64,000 bases of DNA from Nocardioides soli (GCF_014191495.1 NZ_JACHWR010000001.1:1364001-1428000); one strand, 5' to 3'; shown: positions 15,808 through 25,792, counted from the first letter of the stretch. Program-made: numbers and translations. The notes: generated by a model not told the origin, from the sequence alone.

Positions 15808-18116
15808 CAGTGCTTCAGCTGCTCCCGCAGCCGGGCCAGCAAATCAAGCGCCGACTCGGCGATCACGGTGCCGGGCAGGAACACCGCCGCCGCGCCCATC
15901 TCCCGCAGCGTGGGTACGTCGTCGGGTGGGATCACCCCGCCGATCACGATCATGATGTCCGGACGGCCCTGCTCGGCGAGCGCCTGCTTCAGCGCCGGCA
16001 GCAGCGTGAGGTGGCCGGCGGCCAGCGACGAGACACCGACGATATGCACGTCGGCGTCGACCGCCTGCTGGGCGACCTCCTCGGGCGTGGAGAACAGCGG
16101 CCCCACGTCGACGTCGAAGCCCATGTCGGCGAAGGCGGTGACCACGACCTTCTGGCCGCGGTCGTGGCCGTCCTGGCCCATCTTGGCGACCAGGATGCGC
16201 GGTCGGCGGCCCTCGGCCTCCTCGAACTCCTCGGTGGCGTCGAGCACCTGCTGCACGAGCGTGCCGCCCTCGCCGGTGGTCGACTCGTCCCTGTACACGC
16301 CGCTGATCGTACGGATCACCGCCTGGTGGCGGCCGTAGACCTTCTCCAGCGCTTCGGAGATCTCCCCCACGGTCGCCTTCGCCCGGGCCGCGTCGACGGC
16401 CAGCGCGAGCAGGTTGCCGTCGAGGGAGCCCCGGGTCGCCCCCTGCTCGGCGGAGCGGGTGAGCGCCTCGAGCGCGCGGCGTACGGCGTCGTCGTCGCGC
16501 TCGGCGCGCAGCCGCTCCAGCTTGGCCATCTGCTGACGGTAGACGTCGTCGTTGTCGACCTTGAGCACGTCGAGCTTGTCCTCGGCCGCGAGCCGGTAGG
16601 TGTTGACGCCGATCACCTGCTGCGCGCCGGAGTCGATCCGGGCCTGGGTGCGGGCCGCGGCCTCCTCGATGCGCATCTTCGGGATGCCCTGCTCGATCGC
16701 GGCGGCCATGCCGCCCGCCTGCTCGGCCTCGAGGATGTGCGCCCAGGCGCGCTCGGCGAGGTCGTGGGTCAGCCGCTCGACGTAGTAGCTGCCCGCCCAG
16801 GGGTCGATCGTGCCGGTGGTGCCGCTCTCCTGCTGCAGCAGCAGCTGGGTGTTGCGGGCGATCCGCGCCGAGAAGTCGGTCGGCAGCGCGATCGCCTCGT
16901 CGAGCGCGTTGGTGTGCAGGCTCTGGGTGTGGCCCTGGGTGGCGGCCATCGCCTCGATGGCGGTGCGGCCGACGTTGTTGAAGACGTCCTGCGCGGTCAG
17001 CGACCAGCCGCTGGTCTGCGAATGGGTACGCAGGCTGAGCGACTTCGGGTTCTGCGGGTCGAACTGGCGCACCAGCCGCGCCCACAGCGCGCGGGCCGCG
17101 CGCATCTTGGCGACCTCCATGAAGAAGTTCATGCCGATCGCCCAGAAGAAGGACAGCCGCGGCGCGAACTGGTCGATCGTCAGCCCCGCGTCGAGGCCGG
17201 CCCGGATGTACTCGACGCCGTCGGCCAGCGTGTAGGCGAGCTCGAGGTCGTTGGTCGCCCCGGCCTCCTGGATGTGGTAGCCGGAGATCGAGATCGAGTT
17301 GAAGCGCGGCATCTTCTGCGAGGTGAACTGGAAGATGTCGCTGATGATCCGCATGCTCGGGGCCGGCGGGTAGATGTAGGTGTTGCGGACCATGAACTCC
17401 TTGAGGATGTCGTTCTGGATGGTCCCCGCGAGCTGCTCCGGCTTCACCCCCTGCTCCTCGGCCGCCGCGATGTAGAGCGCCAGCACCGGCAGCACCGCGC
17501 CGTTCATGGTCATCGACACCGACATCTGGTCCAGCGGGATGCCGTCGAAGAGCGTGCGCGCGTCGTAGATCGAGTCGATCGCCACGCCCGCCATGCCGAC
17601 GTCGCCGCGCACCCGCGGGTGGTCGGAGTCGTAGCCGCGGTGGGTGGCCAGGTCGAAGGCGACCGACAGGCCCTTCTGGCCGGCCGCGAGGTTGCGGCGG
17701 TAGAAGGCGTTCGACTCCTCGGCGGTGGAGAAGCCGGCGTACTGCCGGATCGTCCACGGCTGGGTCGTGTACATCGTCGGGTACGGCCCGCGCAGGAACG
17801 GGCTCAGGCCCGGCAGCGTGTCGAGCGCGTCGAGGCCGGTGAGGTCCGCGGGACCGTACGACGGCCGGATCGCGATGCCCTCGGGCGACATCCAGGTGTG
17901 GTCGTCACCGGGGGTTTCGAGGCTCGTCGCTGGCGCTCCTCGCACCTCAACCACCGGCGGCAGGGTGGTTGAGGAAGGCGCGCTCGAATCAGTCGACACG
18001 GTGGTTGAGGAAGGCGCGCTCGAACCAGTCGACACGGTGGTTGAGGAAGGCGCGCTAGCGCCTGTCTCGAAACCACCCTCCAGCGACAGTCCGCTGAAGC
18101 TCTTCGGGACACTCAC
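15807..18116 (-). CDS. mutB: Methylmalonyl-CoA mutase large subunit, with an in-frame family A repeat insertion
   Basis: Catalyses (R)-methylmalonyl-CoA to succinyl-CoA with adenosylcobalamin. The 769-residue protein has the substrate-binding TIM barrel ([23 protein letters not shown], then RAHSQTSG-like [11 protein letters not shown]) and the C-terminal B12 domain with [11 protein letters not shown] (base-off histidine) and [15 protein letters not shown]. Start GTG 18116 overlaps the mutA stop by four bases. Unusual: residues about 14-68 are made of family A repeat sequence, giving [14 protein letters not shown], then two 12-residue units ending SSAPSSTT, then [19 protein letters not shown]. 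This lies between the N-terminal SFSGLSL and the catalytic part starting near [11 protein letters not shown]. The rest looks intact, so activity is likely kept. Confidence 0.95.
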   Translation of the reverse strand: MSVPKSFSGLSLEGGFETGASAPSSTTVSTGSSAPSSTTVSTDSSAPSSTTLPPVVEVRGAPATSLETPGDDHTWMSPEGIAIRPSYGPADLTGLDALDTLPGLSPFLRGPYPTMYTTQPWTIRQYAGFSTAEESNAFYRRNLAAGQKGLSVAFDLATHRGYDSDHPRVRGDVGMAGVAIDSIYDARTLFDGIPLDQMSVSMTMNGAVLPVLALYIAAAEEQGVKPEQLAGTIQNDILKEFMVRNTYIYPPAPSMRIISDIFQFTSQKMPRFNSISISGYHIQEAGATNDLELAYTLADGVEYIRAGLDAGLTIDQFAPRLSFFWAIGMNFFMEVAKMRAARALWARLVRQFDPQNPKSLSLRTHSQTSGWSLTAQDVFNNVGRTAIEAMAATQGHTQSLHTNALDEAIALPTDFSARIARNTQLLLQQESGTTGTIDPWAGSYYVERLTHDLAERAWAHILEAEQAGGMAAAIEQGIPKMRIEEAAARTQARIDSGAQQVIGVNTYRLAAEDKLDVLKVDNDDVYRQQMAKLERLRAERDDDAVRRALEALTRSAEQGATRGSLDGNLLALAVDAARAKATVGEISEALEKVYGRHQAVIRTISGVYRDESTTGEGGTLVQQVLDATEEFEEAEGRRPRILVAKMGQDGHDRGQKVVVTAFADMGFDVDVGPLFSTPEEVAQQAVDADVHIVGVSSLAAGHLTLLPALKQALAEQGRPDIMIVIGGVIPPDDVPTLREMGAAAVFLPGTVIAESALDLLARLREQLKH
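17913..18077. repeat. Family A repeat cluster inside mutB
   Basis: Four related units lie inside the mutB coding sequence: 17913-17955 in one orientation, and units starting at 17964, 18000 and 18036 in the other. The last three have a 36-bp period (12 codons), so expansion keeps the frame. The unit 18036-18077 differs from the copy in the SDH flavoprotein gene (28975-29016) at only 2 of 42 positions. All ends carry GGTGGTT or AAACCACC type termini. Confidence 0.93.
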
Positions 18117-19837
18117 TGCAGCTTCTCCCTCGTGCTGGTCAGGAAGGCGAGCGCGTCGACGCCCATCGCGCACGACGCGTCCGCGTAGTCCGCCGGCTTC
18201 CCGGCGATGATCACGTGCGTCGCGCCGGCCGCGCGCAGGGCCTCGGCCGCGGCCTGGCCCCACTCGGCGTACGTCGCGTCTGCTCCGGCCAGGCAGACGA
18301 CCGCCTGGCCGTCGTACGCCGCGACCAGGTCGTCGACGCCCGGGGTCGGCCCGGCGACGTCGACCGCGATGCCGCCGGCGGCGAGCAGGTTGCTCGCGAA
18401 CGTCGCGCGGGCGGTGTGCTGGGCGACCGTGCCGAGCGTCGCCAGGAAGACCTTCGACGCGACGGGACGGTCGCGCAGCGCCTCGAACGCGGCGCCGTAG
18501 CGACGCGTGGTGTCGGCACCGGCCGGGTCGCGCTCCGGGAGCACCTCGCCGAGGTTGGGGAACTCGGTGAGGCCGGTGATCGGGCGCTTGCGCCGGGCGA
18601 CCGCGGCATCGCGCCTCGCCACGGTCTCGGCGATCTCCGCGTCCAGGTCGGCGCCCTCCTCGAGCCGGCCGAGGAGCTCCCAGGCGGCGACCGCGAGGTC
18701 GTCGGTGAGCTTCTCGACGGCGTACGCGCCGCCGGCCGGGTCGGCGACGTGGGCGACGTGCGACTCGTCGATCAACAGGTGGCTGGTGTTGCGCGCGATC
18801 CGGCGGCCGAAGGCGTCCGGGCGGCCGAGCGGGCCGTCGAAGGGCAGCACGGTGACGCTGTCGGCTCCCCCGACGCCGGCCGCGAAGGCGGCGACGGTGG
18901 TGCGGAGCATGTTCACCCAGGGGTCGTACTTGCTCATCATCGGCCGGCTGGTCACCACGTGCTGGCGCTGCTCGCGGCCCTGCGCGGAGCTCAACTCGAG
19001 CATCCGCGCCCAGGCCCGGCGGGCCGCGCGCAGCTTGGCGATCGTGGCGAACTGCTCGTCGGTCGCGGCGTAGCGGAACTCGACCAGGCCGGCGGCCTCG
19101 TCGACGCTCAGGCCGGCGTCGGTGAGCGTGCGCAGGTACGCCGCGCCGGCGGCCAGCGACCAGGCCAGCTCCTGCGCGTCGGAGGCGCCGCGGTCGTGCA
19201 CGGCGGTCGCGTCGACGACGAAGGCCAGGACGCCACGCTGCTGTGCCGCTCGCGCGAGCTCGCCGGTCGCGTCTGCCGCGGGCACGCCGAGGTTCGTCGC
19301 CGGGTGCAGCTCTCGACCCTCCGCCAGACTCGACCGGGCGTACGCCAGGAACGCCTGCGGGTCGCCGCCGTCGAGCACGACCGGGGCGAGGTCGAGGAGA
19401 ACGTCCTTCAGGACGGTCGCGTAGTCGGCGCTCCCGCGCAGCCACAGGCTGGTGACACCGCCGTCGAGGTCGACGAGCGCCTCCTCGTTGGCGAGCTTCG
19501 CCGCGGCCGGGTCGCCCGCGTCGACGTAGGACCGCACGTCCCAGTCGCCCTGCCGGGTCGGCCGGCCGGAGGTCCGCAGGCCGTCGAGGAGCGCGGCGGT
19601 GCCGAGCGGCGAGATGCCGATGCCGTCGAGCGTGGTGCGGGTGAGCCGCTCCCACACGAGGTCGTCGGCGTCCTGCTCGCCCAGGCGCCCGGCCTTGCGC
19701 AGCACGGCCGCCGCCTGTGCCTCCCAGTCGGCCACCGTCCAGGTGTCGGCCGGGTCCGCGAGGTCGAGCGACCCCTGCTCGGGCTCCAGCTCCTCGGGCT
19801 CGCTCAGGCCGCCCTCGAGAGTCCCACGTTCGGTCAT
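18113..19837 (-). CDS. mutA: Methylmalonyl-CoA mutase small subunit
   Basis: The 574-residue partner subunit, homologous to MutB but without cofactor function; it stabilises the heterodimer. The barrel region [29 protein letters not shown] is the degenerate counterpart of the MutB substrate domain, and the C-terminal part ([28 protein letters not shown]) is a B12-like Rossmann domain lacking the DxHxxG histidine motif, as expected for MutA. ATG 19837-19835 has no ribosome-binding site but is preceded by a TATCGT -10 box at seven bases. First gene of mutA-mutB-meaB, linking propionate, branched amino acids and odd-chain fats to succinyl-CoA. Confidence 0.95.
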   Translation of the reverse strand: MTERGTLEGGLSEPEELEPEQGSLDLADPADTWTVADWEAQAAAVLRKAGRLGEQDADDLVWERLTRTTLDGIGISPLGTAALLDGLRTSGRPTRQGDWDVRSYVDAGDPAAAKLANEEALVDLDGGVTSLWLRGSADYATVLKDVLLDLAPVVLDGGDPQAFLAYARSSLAEGRELHPATNLGVPAADATGELARAAQQRGVLAFVVDATAVHDRGASDAQELAWSLAAGAAYLRTLTDAGLSVDEAAGLVEFRYAATDEQFATIAKLRAARRAWARMLELSSAQGREQRQHVVTSRPMMSKYDPWVNMLRTTVAAFAAGVGGADSVTVLPFDGPLGRPDAFGRRIARNTSHLLIDESHVAHVADPAGGAYAVEKLTDDLAVAAWELLGRLEEGADLDAEIAETVARRDAAVARRKRPITGLTEFPNLGEVLPERDPAGADTTRRYGAAFEALRDRPVASKVFLATLGTVAQHTARATFASNLLAAGGIAVDVAGPTPGVDDLVAAYDGQAVVCLAGADATYAEWGQAAAEALRAAGATHVIIAGKPADYADASCAMGVDALAFLTSTREKLQ

Positions 19838-19844
19838 GGTGCGA

Positions 19845-19850
19845 ACGATA
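19845..19850 (-). promoter_or_regulatory. Leaderless -10 box (TATCGT) of the mutAB-meaB operon
   Basis: TATCGT on the minus strand ends seven bases before the mutA ATG, which has no Shine-Dalgarno sequence. No clear -35 and no room for a B12 riboswitch before the start. Confidence 0.5.
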
Positions 19851-19870
19851 GGAGCGCCTCGTGACGAGGG

Positions 19871-20335
19871 CTACTGAGTGTGACCTTTTCCGCGTCCGGA
19901 GCCGCCCTCGGGCACCCGCCGCCCGCTGACGAGCGTCGCCAGCGGCGGGAGGCCGGTGAAGACGATCACCCACAGCGGCCAGAAGAAGCCGCGACCGGTC
20001 TGCGACCACAGCAGCACGCACGCGACGCTGCATACGACGAACACGAGCAGCTCGCGGCCCACTGGCCGCCGGGACCGGTCGGGCTCCGCCGACGCGCTCC
20101 GGATGGGCTGGAGGTCGGACACGAGGGTCAGGAGCGCGCCGAGAGTGATCGGCGCCGTCGTCCGCGCGGTGCGTACGTCGAGCTCCGCGCGGGTCAGCCG
20201 GCCGTCGGCGTACGCCTCGACGAAGAGGTCGCGGGCGTGGTCGCGGTCGGCGTCGGTCGCCCGCACCCGGGCGTGCTCCGGGCGCCGCGGGTCGAGGTGG
20301 AAGCCGGCCCAGAACCGCTCGGGCTGCTCAGGCAT
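19871..20335 (-). CDS. DUF1707 (SHOCT-like) membrane protein
   Basis: A 154-residue protein. Residues about 21-75 match the DUF1707 pattern: [38 protein letters not shown], an N-terminal module common in actinobacteria and probably a protein- or DNA-contact helix pair. Two membrane helices follow ([16 protein letters not shown] and [20 protein letters not shown]). The C-terminus is short and basic. ATG 20335 overlaps the end of the sulfatase gene by eight bases, so they are co-transcribed. Function unknown. Confidence 0.85.
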   Translation of the reverse strand: MPEQPERFWAGFHLDPRRPEHARVRATDADRDHARDLFVEAYADGRLTRAELDVRTARTTAPITLGALLTLVSDLQPIRSASAEPDRSRRPVGRELLVFVVCSVACVLLWSQTGRGFFWPLWVIVFTGLPPLATLVSGRRVPEGGSGRGKGHTQ

Positions 20336-21911
20336 CGGCGCTCCCCTCCCCCGACGCGGCCTCGACCAAGAGCTCGGCCAGCTCGTCGGCGGGATAGAAG
20401 TCGCGCGGGCAGGTCTCGCCCGCGCAGCCCCGGTAGCGCTTGGCGAGCGAGGCCAGCGCCTTGCGCGCCGGCGCGTAGCGCTTCTCGCCGGCGAGGTTGT
20501 GGATCTCGTAGGGATCGCGGGAGCGGTCGTAGAGCTCCTGCCCGCCGCGGCGGTAGCGGACGTAGGTCCAGGCACCGACCCGCACGCCCCAGTAGATGCG
20601 CTGGGTGCCAGCCACCTGGTAGGCCTCGATCGGCACCACGCGCACCTGGGCCGGCGCGTCGACCCACGGCAGGATGTCGACGCCGTCGAGTGGCCGCGGC
20701 GGCGCGACCCCGGTCGCGGCGAGGATCGTCGCGGCGAGGTCGGGGTTGGTCACCGCGGTCGGCACCATGACGCCCTGCGGGAGCCCGGGGCCGCGCATCA
20801 GGATCGGGATCCGCACCGACTCGTCGTAGTGGTAGAGCTTGCCGTTCAGGTTGTGGTTGCCGACCGCATAGCCGTTGTCGGAGGTGAAGATCACCAGCGT
20901 CCGGTCCAGCTGCCCGGTCGCCTTCAGCTGGCGGAAGAGCCTGGCGACCGCCCGGTCGAGGCCGCGCGCCGCCTCGATCCGGCGCTGGTAGACGATGTTC
21001 AGGGCCTGGCGGTCCGCCTCGTCGAACTGGCGGACGTTGGCCGGCGCCCACTCGGGCAGCGTCTCGTGGTCGGGCTCCGGGAACGAGTTGGGCGTGATCG
21101 GCAGCGGCACGTCCCGGTAGAAGCCGACGTCCTGGGGATCGGGCACCGTGGACTTGAAGCGGGCCTGGCGCGTGCCGGCGTACTTCTTCCGCGGCGCCTC
21201 CGCGTCCACCGGCCCGCCGACGTGCGGAGCGACGTAGTTGACCCAGGCGAACCAAGGGTTGTCGCGGCGCTCCCCGATCATCTGCGTGGCCTGCTCGGTC
21301 ATCACGTCGGTCGTGTAGCCCTGCTGGCGCTCGATCCGGCCGTTGACGCTCAGGCGCTGGTCGAAGAAGCGGTACGTCGAGGGGTCGGGCGTGGCCCGCC
21401 AGTCGGTCCAGCCGGGCGGGATGTCGCGGGCGGTCCTGTTCTTGCCGTAGCCGTTGAGGTACTTGCCGGTGAACAGCGTGTCGTAGCCGGCGTCCTGCAG
21501 CGCGCTGGCGATCGTGTCGCGGTCGTCCCAGTCCCGCGCCTGGTAGCCGCCGGCCGGACCGCGCACCGTCTTGGCGCCGTGGTTGTGGGCGTACTGCCCG
21601 GTGAGCAGCGACGCCCGGGCCGGCACGCACATCGGGGACGGCGCGATGCCGTCGCCGAAGGTCACGCCGCCGGTCTCCATCAGCCGGCGCACCCGCGGGA
21701 GGTAGGGCAGGTCGGTCGCGGCCAGGTCGTCGACCGTGATCATCAGGACGTTCGGCCTCGAGACCGGCCGCTCCAGCGCCGGTGTCGGCGTCGGCGTCAA
21801 GGCCGCGCGCGCCGACTCGGGCACCCGTGTCGGGTCGTCGATGCCGACGAGGGCCAGGGCGCTGACCGCGAGGGTCGCCAACAGCGCCCGGCCCGGACGT
21901 CCCCTGACCAC
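20328..21911 (-). CDS. Exported arylsulfatase-type sulfatase
   Basis: A 527-residue enzyme that hydrolyses sulfate esters. RPNVLMITVDDLAATDLPYL supplies the metal-binding aspartates, and PSPMCVPARASLLTGQ is the formylglycine site (C-x-P-x-R) needing FGE maturation; LVIFTSDNGYAVGNHNLNGK holds the second metal Asp-Asn. The N-terminus RPGRALLATLAVSALALVG is a signal peptide or membrane anchor. The start is GTG 21911, four bases after GGAGGG; the long frame extension upstream lacks a matching promoter. A candidate promoter lies at 21956-21927. Substrate unknown; secreted sulfated polysaccharides or glycopeptides are possible. Confidence 0.92.
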   Translation of the reverse strand: MVRGRPGRALLATLAVSALALVGIDDPTRVPESARAALTPTPTPALERPVSRPNVLMITVDDLAATDLPYLPRVRRLMETGGVTFGDGIAPSPMCVPARASLLTGQYAHNHGAKTVRGPAGGYQARDWDDRDTIASALQDAGYDTLFTGKYLNGYGKNRTARDIPPGWTDWRATPDPSTYRFFDQRLSVNGRIERQQGYTTDVMTEQATQMIGERRDNPWFAWVNYVAPHVGGPVDAEAPRKKYAGTRQARFKSTVPDPQDVGFYRDVPLPITPNSFPEPDHETLPEWAPANVRQFDEADRQALNIVYQRRIEAARGLDRAVARLFRQLKATGQLDRTLVIFTSDNGYAVGNHNLNGKLYHYDESVRIPILMRGPGLPQGVMVPTAVTNPDLAATILAATGVAPPRPLDGVDILPWVDAPAQVRVVPIEAYQVAGTQRIYWGVRVGAWTYVRYRRGGQELYDRSRDPYEIHNLAGEKRYAPARKALASLAKRYRGCAGETCPRDFYPADELAELLVEAASGEGSADA

Positions 21912-21926
21912 ACGCCCTCCCCGGCT

Positions 21927-21956
21927 CGTATCGACGTGAGGCTCCTCGATCGACAA
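21927..21956 (-). promoter_or_regulatory. Putative sulfatase promoter
   Basis: On the minus strand TTGTCG (21956-21951) and GATACG (21932-21927) are 18 bases apart, upstream of the sulfatase ribosome-binding site. This is the only pair in the gap with near-consensus -35 and -10 elements. Confidence 0.4.
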
Positions 21957-22101
21957 AACCGTACCGGGTGCCTCCTCGGCCGCCTCACGACAACCGAACC
22001 GCCGCCCACGACGTCTCACCCGGTGCAGGCGAAGACAACACACCGGACGAGGAACATGCTGGATCCAGATCGATCCTCGACTCGGGAGGGAGGAGATCGG
22101 C

Positions 22102-22272
22102 ATGACGGTGCTCGCACACCGGCCTCGGGGCCGGAACGAGGAGGAGGCGGCACGCTGGCAGGCGGTGCTCAGGGCGGTCGTGACGATCGCGCTGGTGACC
22201 CTGGTGGTGGCGGCCGCGCTCGGCGCCGCGACGTACGTCGCCTCGAGAGCCTTCGTCGGGATGCTCTCCTGA
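22102..22272 (+). CDS. Small single-pass membrane protein (56 residues)
   Basis: Too short for routine gene calling but well supported: ATG 22102 follows GGGAGGGAGGAG at an ideal distance. The peptide starts MTVLAHRPRGRNEEEAARW, then RAVVTIALVTLVVAAALGAA forms one membrane helix, and the short C-terminus TYVASRAFVGMLS ends at TGA 22270-22272. The basic N-terminus suggests it stays inside (positive-inside rule). It lies between the divergent sulfatase and the AAA/ADP-ribosyltransferase pair, on the strand of the latter. Function unknown. Confidence 0.7.
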   Translation: MTVLAHRPRGRNEEEAARWQAVLRAVVTIALVTLVVAAALGAATYVASRAFVGMLS

Positions 22273-22333
22273 CCGGCCCGGAACCGGTCCTGCCCCGGCC
22301 GAGAGCGGGCGCGGGCATCCTCACCATTCGGGG

Positions 22334-22361
22334 TGGACAGCGGCCTCCGGTGGTCTAGATT
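22334..22361 (+). promoter_or_regulatory. Putative promoter of the AAA-ADP-ribosyltransferase pair
   Basis: TGGACA (22334-22339), a 16-base spacer and TAGATT (22356-22361) give a leader of about 45 bases before the ATG at 22414. This is closer to the housekeeping sigma consensus than most promoters in the window. Confidence 0.5.
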
Positions 22362-22413
22362 TCGCTCGAGGGCCCCGGCTCCTGCGTCGGCCCCCAGAGG
22401 GAGACCAGCACGG

Positions 22414-24207
22414 ATGTCGACGCCCATGCTCGCGACGGACGCCGGCGCACCGCCCTTCGCCGCCTTCGCGGACGCCGCGATCGGGGTGGCCCTGGACGAG
22501 GCGCCGGCCGAGGCGCTCGACGACGCGCGCACGACGCTCGCGCTCGACTCCGCGTCGGTGTTCCACACGCTCTGCGTCAACGCCGGGGCGGAGGGTCCCG
22601 AGCGCGAGCTGCTCGCGCTCCTCGTGGCCTGCGAGCTCGACCCGGTGCGCGCGGCCCGGATCGGCGTGCTGGTCGGCGCGACCCGGCCCAGCCGGATCAC
22701 GCTCGGCGCCGCCGCCCGCCTGCTGGGCGGGACCCTTGCCTGCGCGGAGGCGGCCGGTCCCGGGTCCGCCCTGCGACGCGCGGCGCTGGTCGGCGGTCAC
22801 CGCCCGGGGCTGTGGGCGACGACCGAGGTCGAGCTCGCGCCGCAGGTGCTGTGGGCGCTGCTGGGCGACCCGTCCCCCGACGCGGACCTGCCGGTCGGCA
22901 CCCGTCACGTCGACCGGCCGGCGTCGACTCCCCGGTCGGCCGAGGTCGTGCTGGTCTCGGGTCCCGACCGGGTACGCCGCCGCGACCTGGCCATCGAGCG
23001 CTCCGGTGGCGGCCGGTTCCTGGTGGCCCCGGCCCCTGCGTCCGACGCCGGCTGGGCCGCGATCGTGCGCGAGGCCACCCTCACCGGCCGAGCGGTCGTC
23101 GTCGAGCTCGACGACGGCCTCCCCGAGGAGGGGCGGCGCTGGGTCGAGCGGGCCACCCATCTCGGCTGGGCGCTCACCTGCGTCGACGAACTGCCGGTCC
23201 GCGACCTGCCCGACCGGGCGCGCTCCGAGCACGTCGCGTCCGCCGACCTGGTGACCGACGACGAGTGGCGAGCCGCGGTCGGCCCCGACGTACCGCTGGA
23301 GCACCGGCTCACCGCGGAGCAGACCGAGCTCGTCGCTGCGGTGCACCCGACCGTCGACGGCGACGTGCACGTCGCCGTCCGCCGCCTGCTCGCCGGGCCA
23401 CTCGGCACGCTGGCGCGCCGGGTCCGGCCGCAGAAGTCCTGGGACGACCTGGTGCTGAGCGGGGCCAAGCTGGCCCAGCTGCGGTCGATCGTCGCGCGCT
23501 ACCAGCACGCCGGCCGGGTGCTCGACGACTGGGGGCTGTCGCACGCCGCCGGCCGCGGGATCGTCTCGCTCTTCACCGGCCAGTCCGGCACCGGCAAGAC
23601 CCTGGCCGCCGAGGTGGTCGCGTCGGAGCTCGGCCTGGACATGTACCGCATCGACATCTCGACCGTGGTCAGCAAGTACATCGGCGAGACCGAGCAGAAC
23701 CTCGAGCGGCTCTTCGCGGCCGCGTCGGCCGGCAGCTCGGTGCTGTTCTTCGACGAGGCCGACTCGCTCTTCGGCAAGCGGGCCGAGGTCAAGGACGGCC
23801 GCGACCGGTACGCCAACCTCGAGGTCTCCTACCTCCTCCAGCGGCTCGAGACCTACGACGGCATCGTCGTGCTGGCCACGAACCTGCCGAAGAACATCGA
23901 CGACGCCTTCCTGCGCCGCATCCACTTCGTCGTCGACTTCCCCACCCCGGCCGGGCCCGAGCGGCGCGCCATCTGGGAGCGGCATCTCCGCGACGGCGTA
24001 CCGCAGGGAGACCTCGACCTCGACCTGCTCGCCCGCCGCTACGAGCTCACCGGCGGCGTCATCCGCAACGCCGTCGTCGCCGCCGCCTTCCAGGCGGCCG
24101 ACGAGGACCGGCCGGTCGAGATGCGCCACGTCCGGGCGGCCCTGATCGCGGAGTACGTCAAGCTCGGGCGCGTGGTCCGGGAGGAGGACTTCGATGGGCT
24201 TCAGTAG
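22414..24207 (+). CDS. AAA+ ATPase of the type found in extracellular contractile injection systems
   Basis: A 597-residue protein. Residues about 45-130 form a helical/winged-helix N-terminal domain (GPERELLALLVACELDPVRAARIG is typical of the AAA ATPases in eCIS loci, the Afp15/Pvc15 group). The C-terminal AAA module has Walker A GQSGTGKT (residues 389-396), Walker B SSVLFFDEADSLFG (about 440-452), sensor 1 LATNLPKN, and arginine finger region RRIHFVVDFPTP. These ATPases are thought to help assemble or load particles. Start ATG 22414 follows AGAGGGAG. No sheath, tube, baseplate or spike gene is in this window, so here it is an orphan. It overlaps the toxin-like gene that follows by 14 bases, which implies a shared function. 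Confidence 0.85.
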   Translation: MSTPMLATDAGAPPFAAFADAAIGVALDEAPAEALDDARTTLALDSASVFHTLCVNAGAEGPERELLALLVACELDPVRAARIGVLVGATRPSRITLGAAARLLGGTLACAEAAGPGSALRRAALVGGHRPGLWATTEVELAPQVLWALLGDPSPDADLPVGTRHVDRPASTPRSAEVVLVSGPDRVRRRDLAIERSGGGRFLVAPAPASDAGWAAIVREATLTGRAVVVELDDGLPEEGRRWVERATHLGWALTCVDELPVRDLPDRARSEHVASADLVTDDEWRAAVGPDVPLEHRLTAEQTELVAAVHPTVDGDVHVAVRRLLAGPLGTLARRVRPQKSWDDLVLSGAKLAQLRSIVARYQHAGRVLDDWGLSHAAGRGIVSLFTGQSGTGKTLAAEVVASELGLDMYRIDISTVVSKYIGETEQNLERLFAAASAGSSVLFFDEADSLFGKRAEVKDGRDRYANLEVSYLLQRLETYDGIVVLATNLPKNIDDAFLRRIHFVVDFPTPAGPERRAIWERHLRDGVPQGDLDLDLLARRYELTGGVIRNAVVAAAFQAADEDRPVEMRHVRAALIAEYVKLGRVVREEDFDGLQ

Positions 24208-25705
24208 GCACTTCAAGAAGAGGAAGCCGCAGGCGCCGGCGCCGAAGCAGGCCGCCACCGCGCCGCCCACCCAGCTCGAGGTCGAGGACGAGTCGCAGGA
24301 GAGCGAGAGCGAGGAGCAGCTGCAGACCCTCGCCGGCCAGCCCTCCAGCGACGTCACGCTCGCACCGGGCAAGGTCACGCCCCAGGGCGGCGACCGCCAG
24401 GACGAGTCCCAGGAGTCCGAGTCGGAGCAGGAGGACTCGCCCTTCGACGACGCGGGAGCCAAGGTCGACGACCTCTCCGACTTCGTGCCCCCCACCGAGA
24501 AGGAGATCGCGGCCGCCGCAGCGAAGGCCAAGCGCCCGCGGCGCGGGCCGAGCCGGACGTTGCGCGAGATGTCCACCGCGGTGCGGGACACGATGTCCTA
24601 CGACGAGCTCAAGCGCGCCCGCTCCAAGAAGTCGACGCTCTACCGGCTGATGGTCACCCTCGACGAGCTCACCGCGACCCGGCACCCGCTGAACCAGCTG
24701 CCCCTGGTCAAGAAGGTCGGGCGCCTGGCCGAGTCCTATCGGTTCAAGCACCGCGGGGGCACCAGCGAGGTCGAGCGCACCCGGATCGACCTGATGGTGG
24801 AGATCGACCGACTCGCCTCGGCCCAGGTCCTGCGCACCTACGCCGAGCTCCAGTACGCCGAGCGGCTCGGGGGCACCGACCTCCAGAAGCACGAGTTGCA
24901 GGCGATGCCGGCGCAGAAGGGCTCGAAGGGCGGCCAGACCCGCCCGCCCGTTCGACAGTTCGCACACTTGACGGGCGGCGCCGACATCCGAGGCCACGAC
25001 ACGTCATGGGGTGCTCGTCCGGAGGACGAGCGGTTCGTACAGGATGCGAGCGCGTCCGACAACCAGAAGGCACCCAACGCCCGGCTCGCGACGGCGGCCG
25101 CCGGCCTCAGCCATGCCGAGGTGCTGGCGATTCGGACCTACACCGCGGAGAACTACCGCTACATCAACCCGAGCATGACCGGCTTCGAGCCCGGACTGCG
25201 CAAGCACCTCGGGGCGAGGGCCGACGACGAGTCCGTCGACCGCCTCCAGCAGGAGAGCGCCGTACACGCCGGCATGGCGATGTCGGGCCTCGCCAAGCTG
25301 CCGGCGTGGCACGGCGTCTCCTACCGTGGCGACAACGTGGACCTCGGCCGGATGAAGAGGATGTACACGGTCGGCCAGGTGGCCACCAACGAGCTCTTCA
25401 TGAGCACGTCCAAGGGCACCGCGACCGGTCGCCAGTTCCTCCGCACGAGCGGCGACGGGCCGATCAAGCTGTTCGTCGAGGTCGAGGTGGACGGCAGCGG
25501 CGGCAAGGACATCTCGATGCTGTCGACCGCGACCACCGAGCGCGAGGTTCTCGTGCTGCCGGGTGCCCGCTACGTCACCCTCTCCATCGAGGAGTACGAC
25601 GTCGCGACCTTCGCCCGCACGCCCCTGCGACAGCGACCCGACGGGAGGAAGCGGCCGGACGGCTCCATCCCCGCCTACTACGTGCGGATCCGCCAGGTCG
25701 GCTGA
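24194..25705 (+). CDS. ADP-ribosyltransferase toxin-like protein (R-S-ExE type)
   Basis: A 503-residue protein with a probable C-terminal ADP-ribosyltransferase domain: GVSYRGDN (Arg378 for NAD), ELFMSTSKG (STS, residues 404-406), and TTEREVLVLPG (Glu449-x-Glu451), spaced as in C3/VIP2-like enzymes; the ExE form usually modifies arginine. The first 20 residues are basic (MGFSRHFKKRKPQ), followed by an acidic, probably disordered stretch with DESQESESE twice (near residues 32 and 74), then a helical region to about 250. There is no signal peptide, so export would need a machine or lysis. ATG 24194 lies within the AAA gene, after GGAGGAG. Best guess: an effector handled by the AAA protein. No immunity gene is evident. 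Confidence 0.82.
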   Translation: MGFSRHFKKRKPQAPAPKQAATAPPTQLEVEDESQESESEEQLQTLAGQPSSDVTLAPGKVTPQGGDRQDESQESESEQEDSPFDDAGAKVDDLSDFVPPTEKEIAAAAAKAKRPRRGPSRTLREMSTAVRDTMSYDELKRARSKKSTLYRLMVTLDELTATRHPLNQLPLVKKVGRLAESYRFKHRGGTSEVERTRIDLMVEIDRLASAQVLRTYAELQYAERLGGTDLQKHELQAMPAQKGSKGGQTRPPVRQFAHLTGGADIRGHDTSWGARPEDERFVQDASASDNQKAPNARLATAAAGLSHAEVLAIRTYTAENYRYINPSMTGFEPGLRKHLGARADDESVDRLQQESAVHAGMAMSGLAKLPAWHGVSYRGDNVDLGRMKRMYTVGQVATNELFMSTSKGTATGRQFLRTSGDGPIKLFVEVEVDGSGGKDISMLSTATTEREVLVLPGARYVTLSIEEYDVATFARTPLRQRPDGRKRPDGSIPAYYVRIRQVG

Positions 25706-25779
25706 GGCCCCGACCGTCGACCGCGTGTGACGTCTCGGACGAGGTCCCGCGATCGGCAGACGGCACCGCCTCCGACCGC

Positions 25780-25785
25780 TACGGT
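25780..25785 (+). promoter_or_regulatory. Leaderless -10 box (TACGGT) for the beta-helix gene
   Basis: TACGGT ends seven bases before ATG 25793, and no ribosome-binding site is present between them. The 87-base gap after the toxin gene has no hairpin, so some read-through is possible. Confidence 0.4.
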
Positions 25786-25792
25786 CCGCGTC

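Noticed and set aside
19838..19870. B12 riboswitch ahead of the methylmalonyl-CoA mutase operon
   Set aside because: The -10 box lies seven bases before the start, leaving no leader, and no B12-box sequence is present.
15807..20033. A 1408-codon open frame joining mutB to the region of mutA
   Set aside because: The upstream part is a high-GC out-of-frame reading of mutA; mutA and mutB are separate genes with a four-base overlap.
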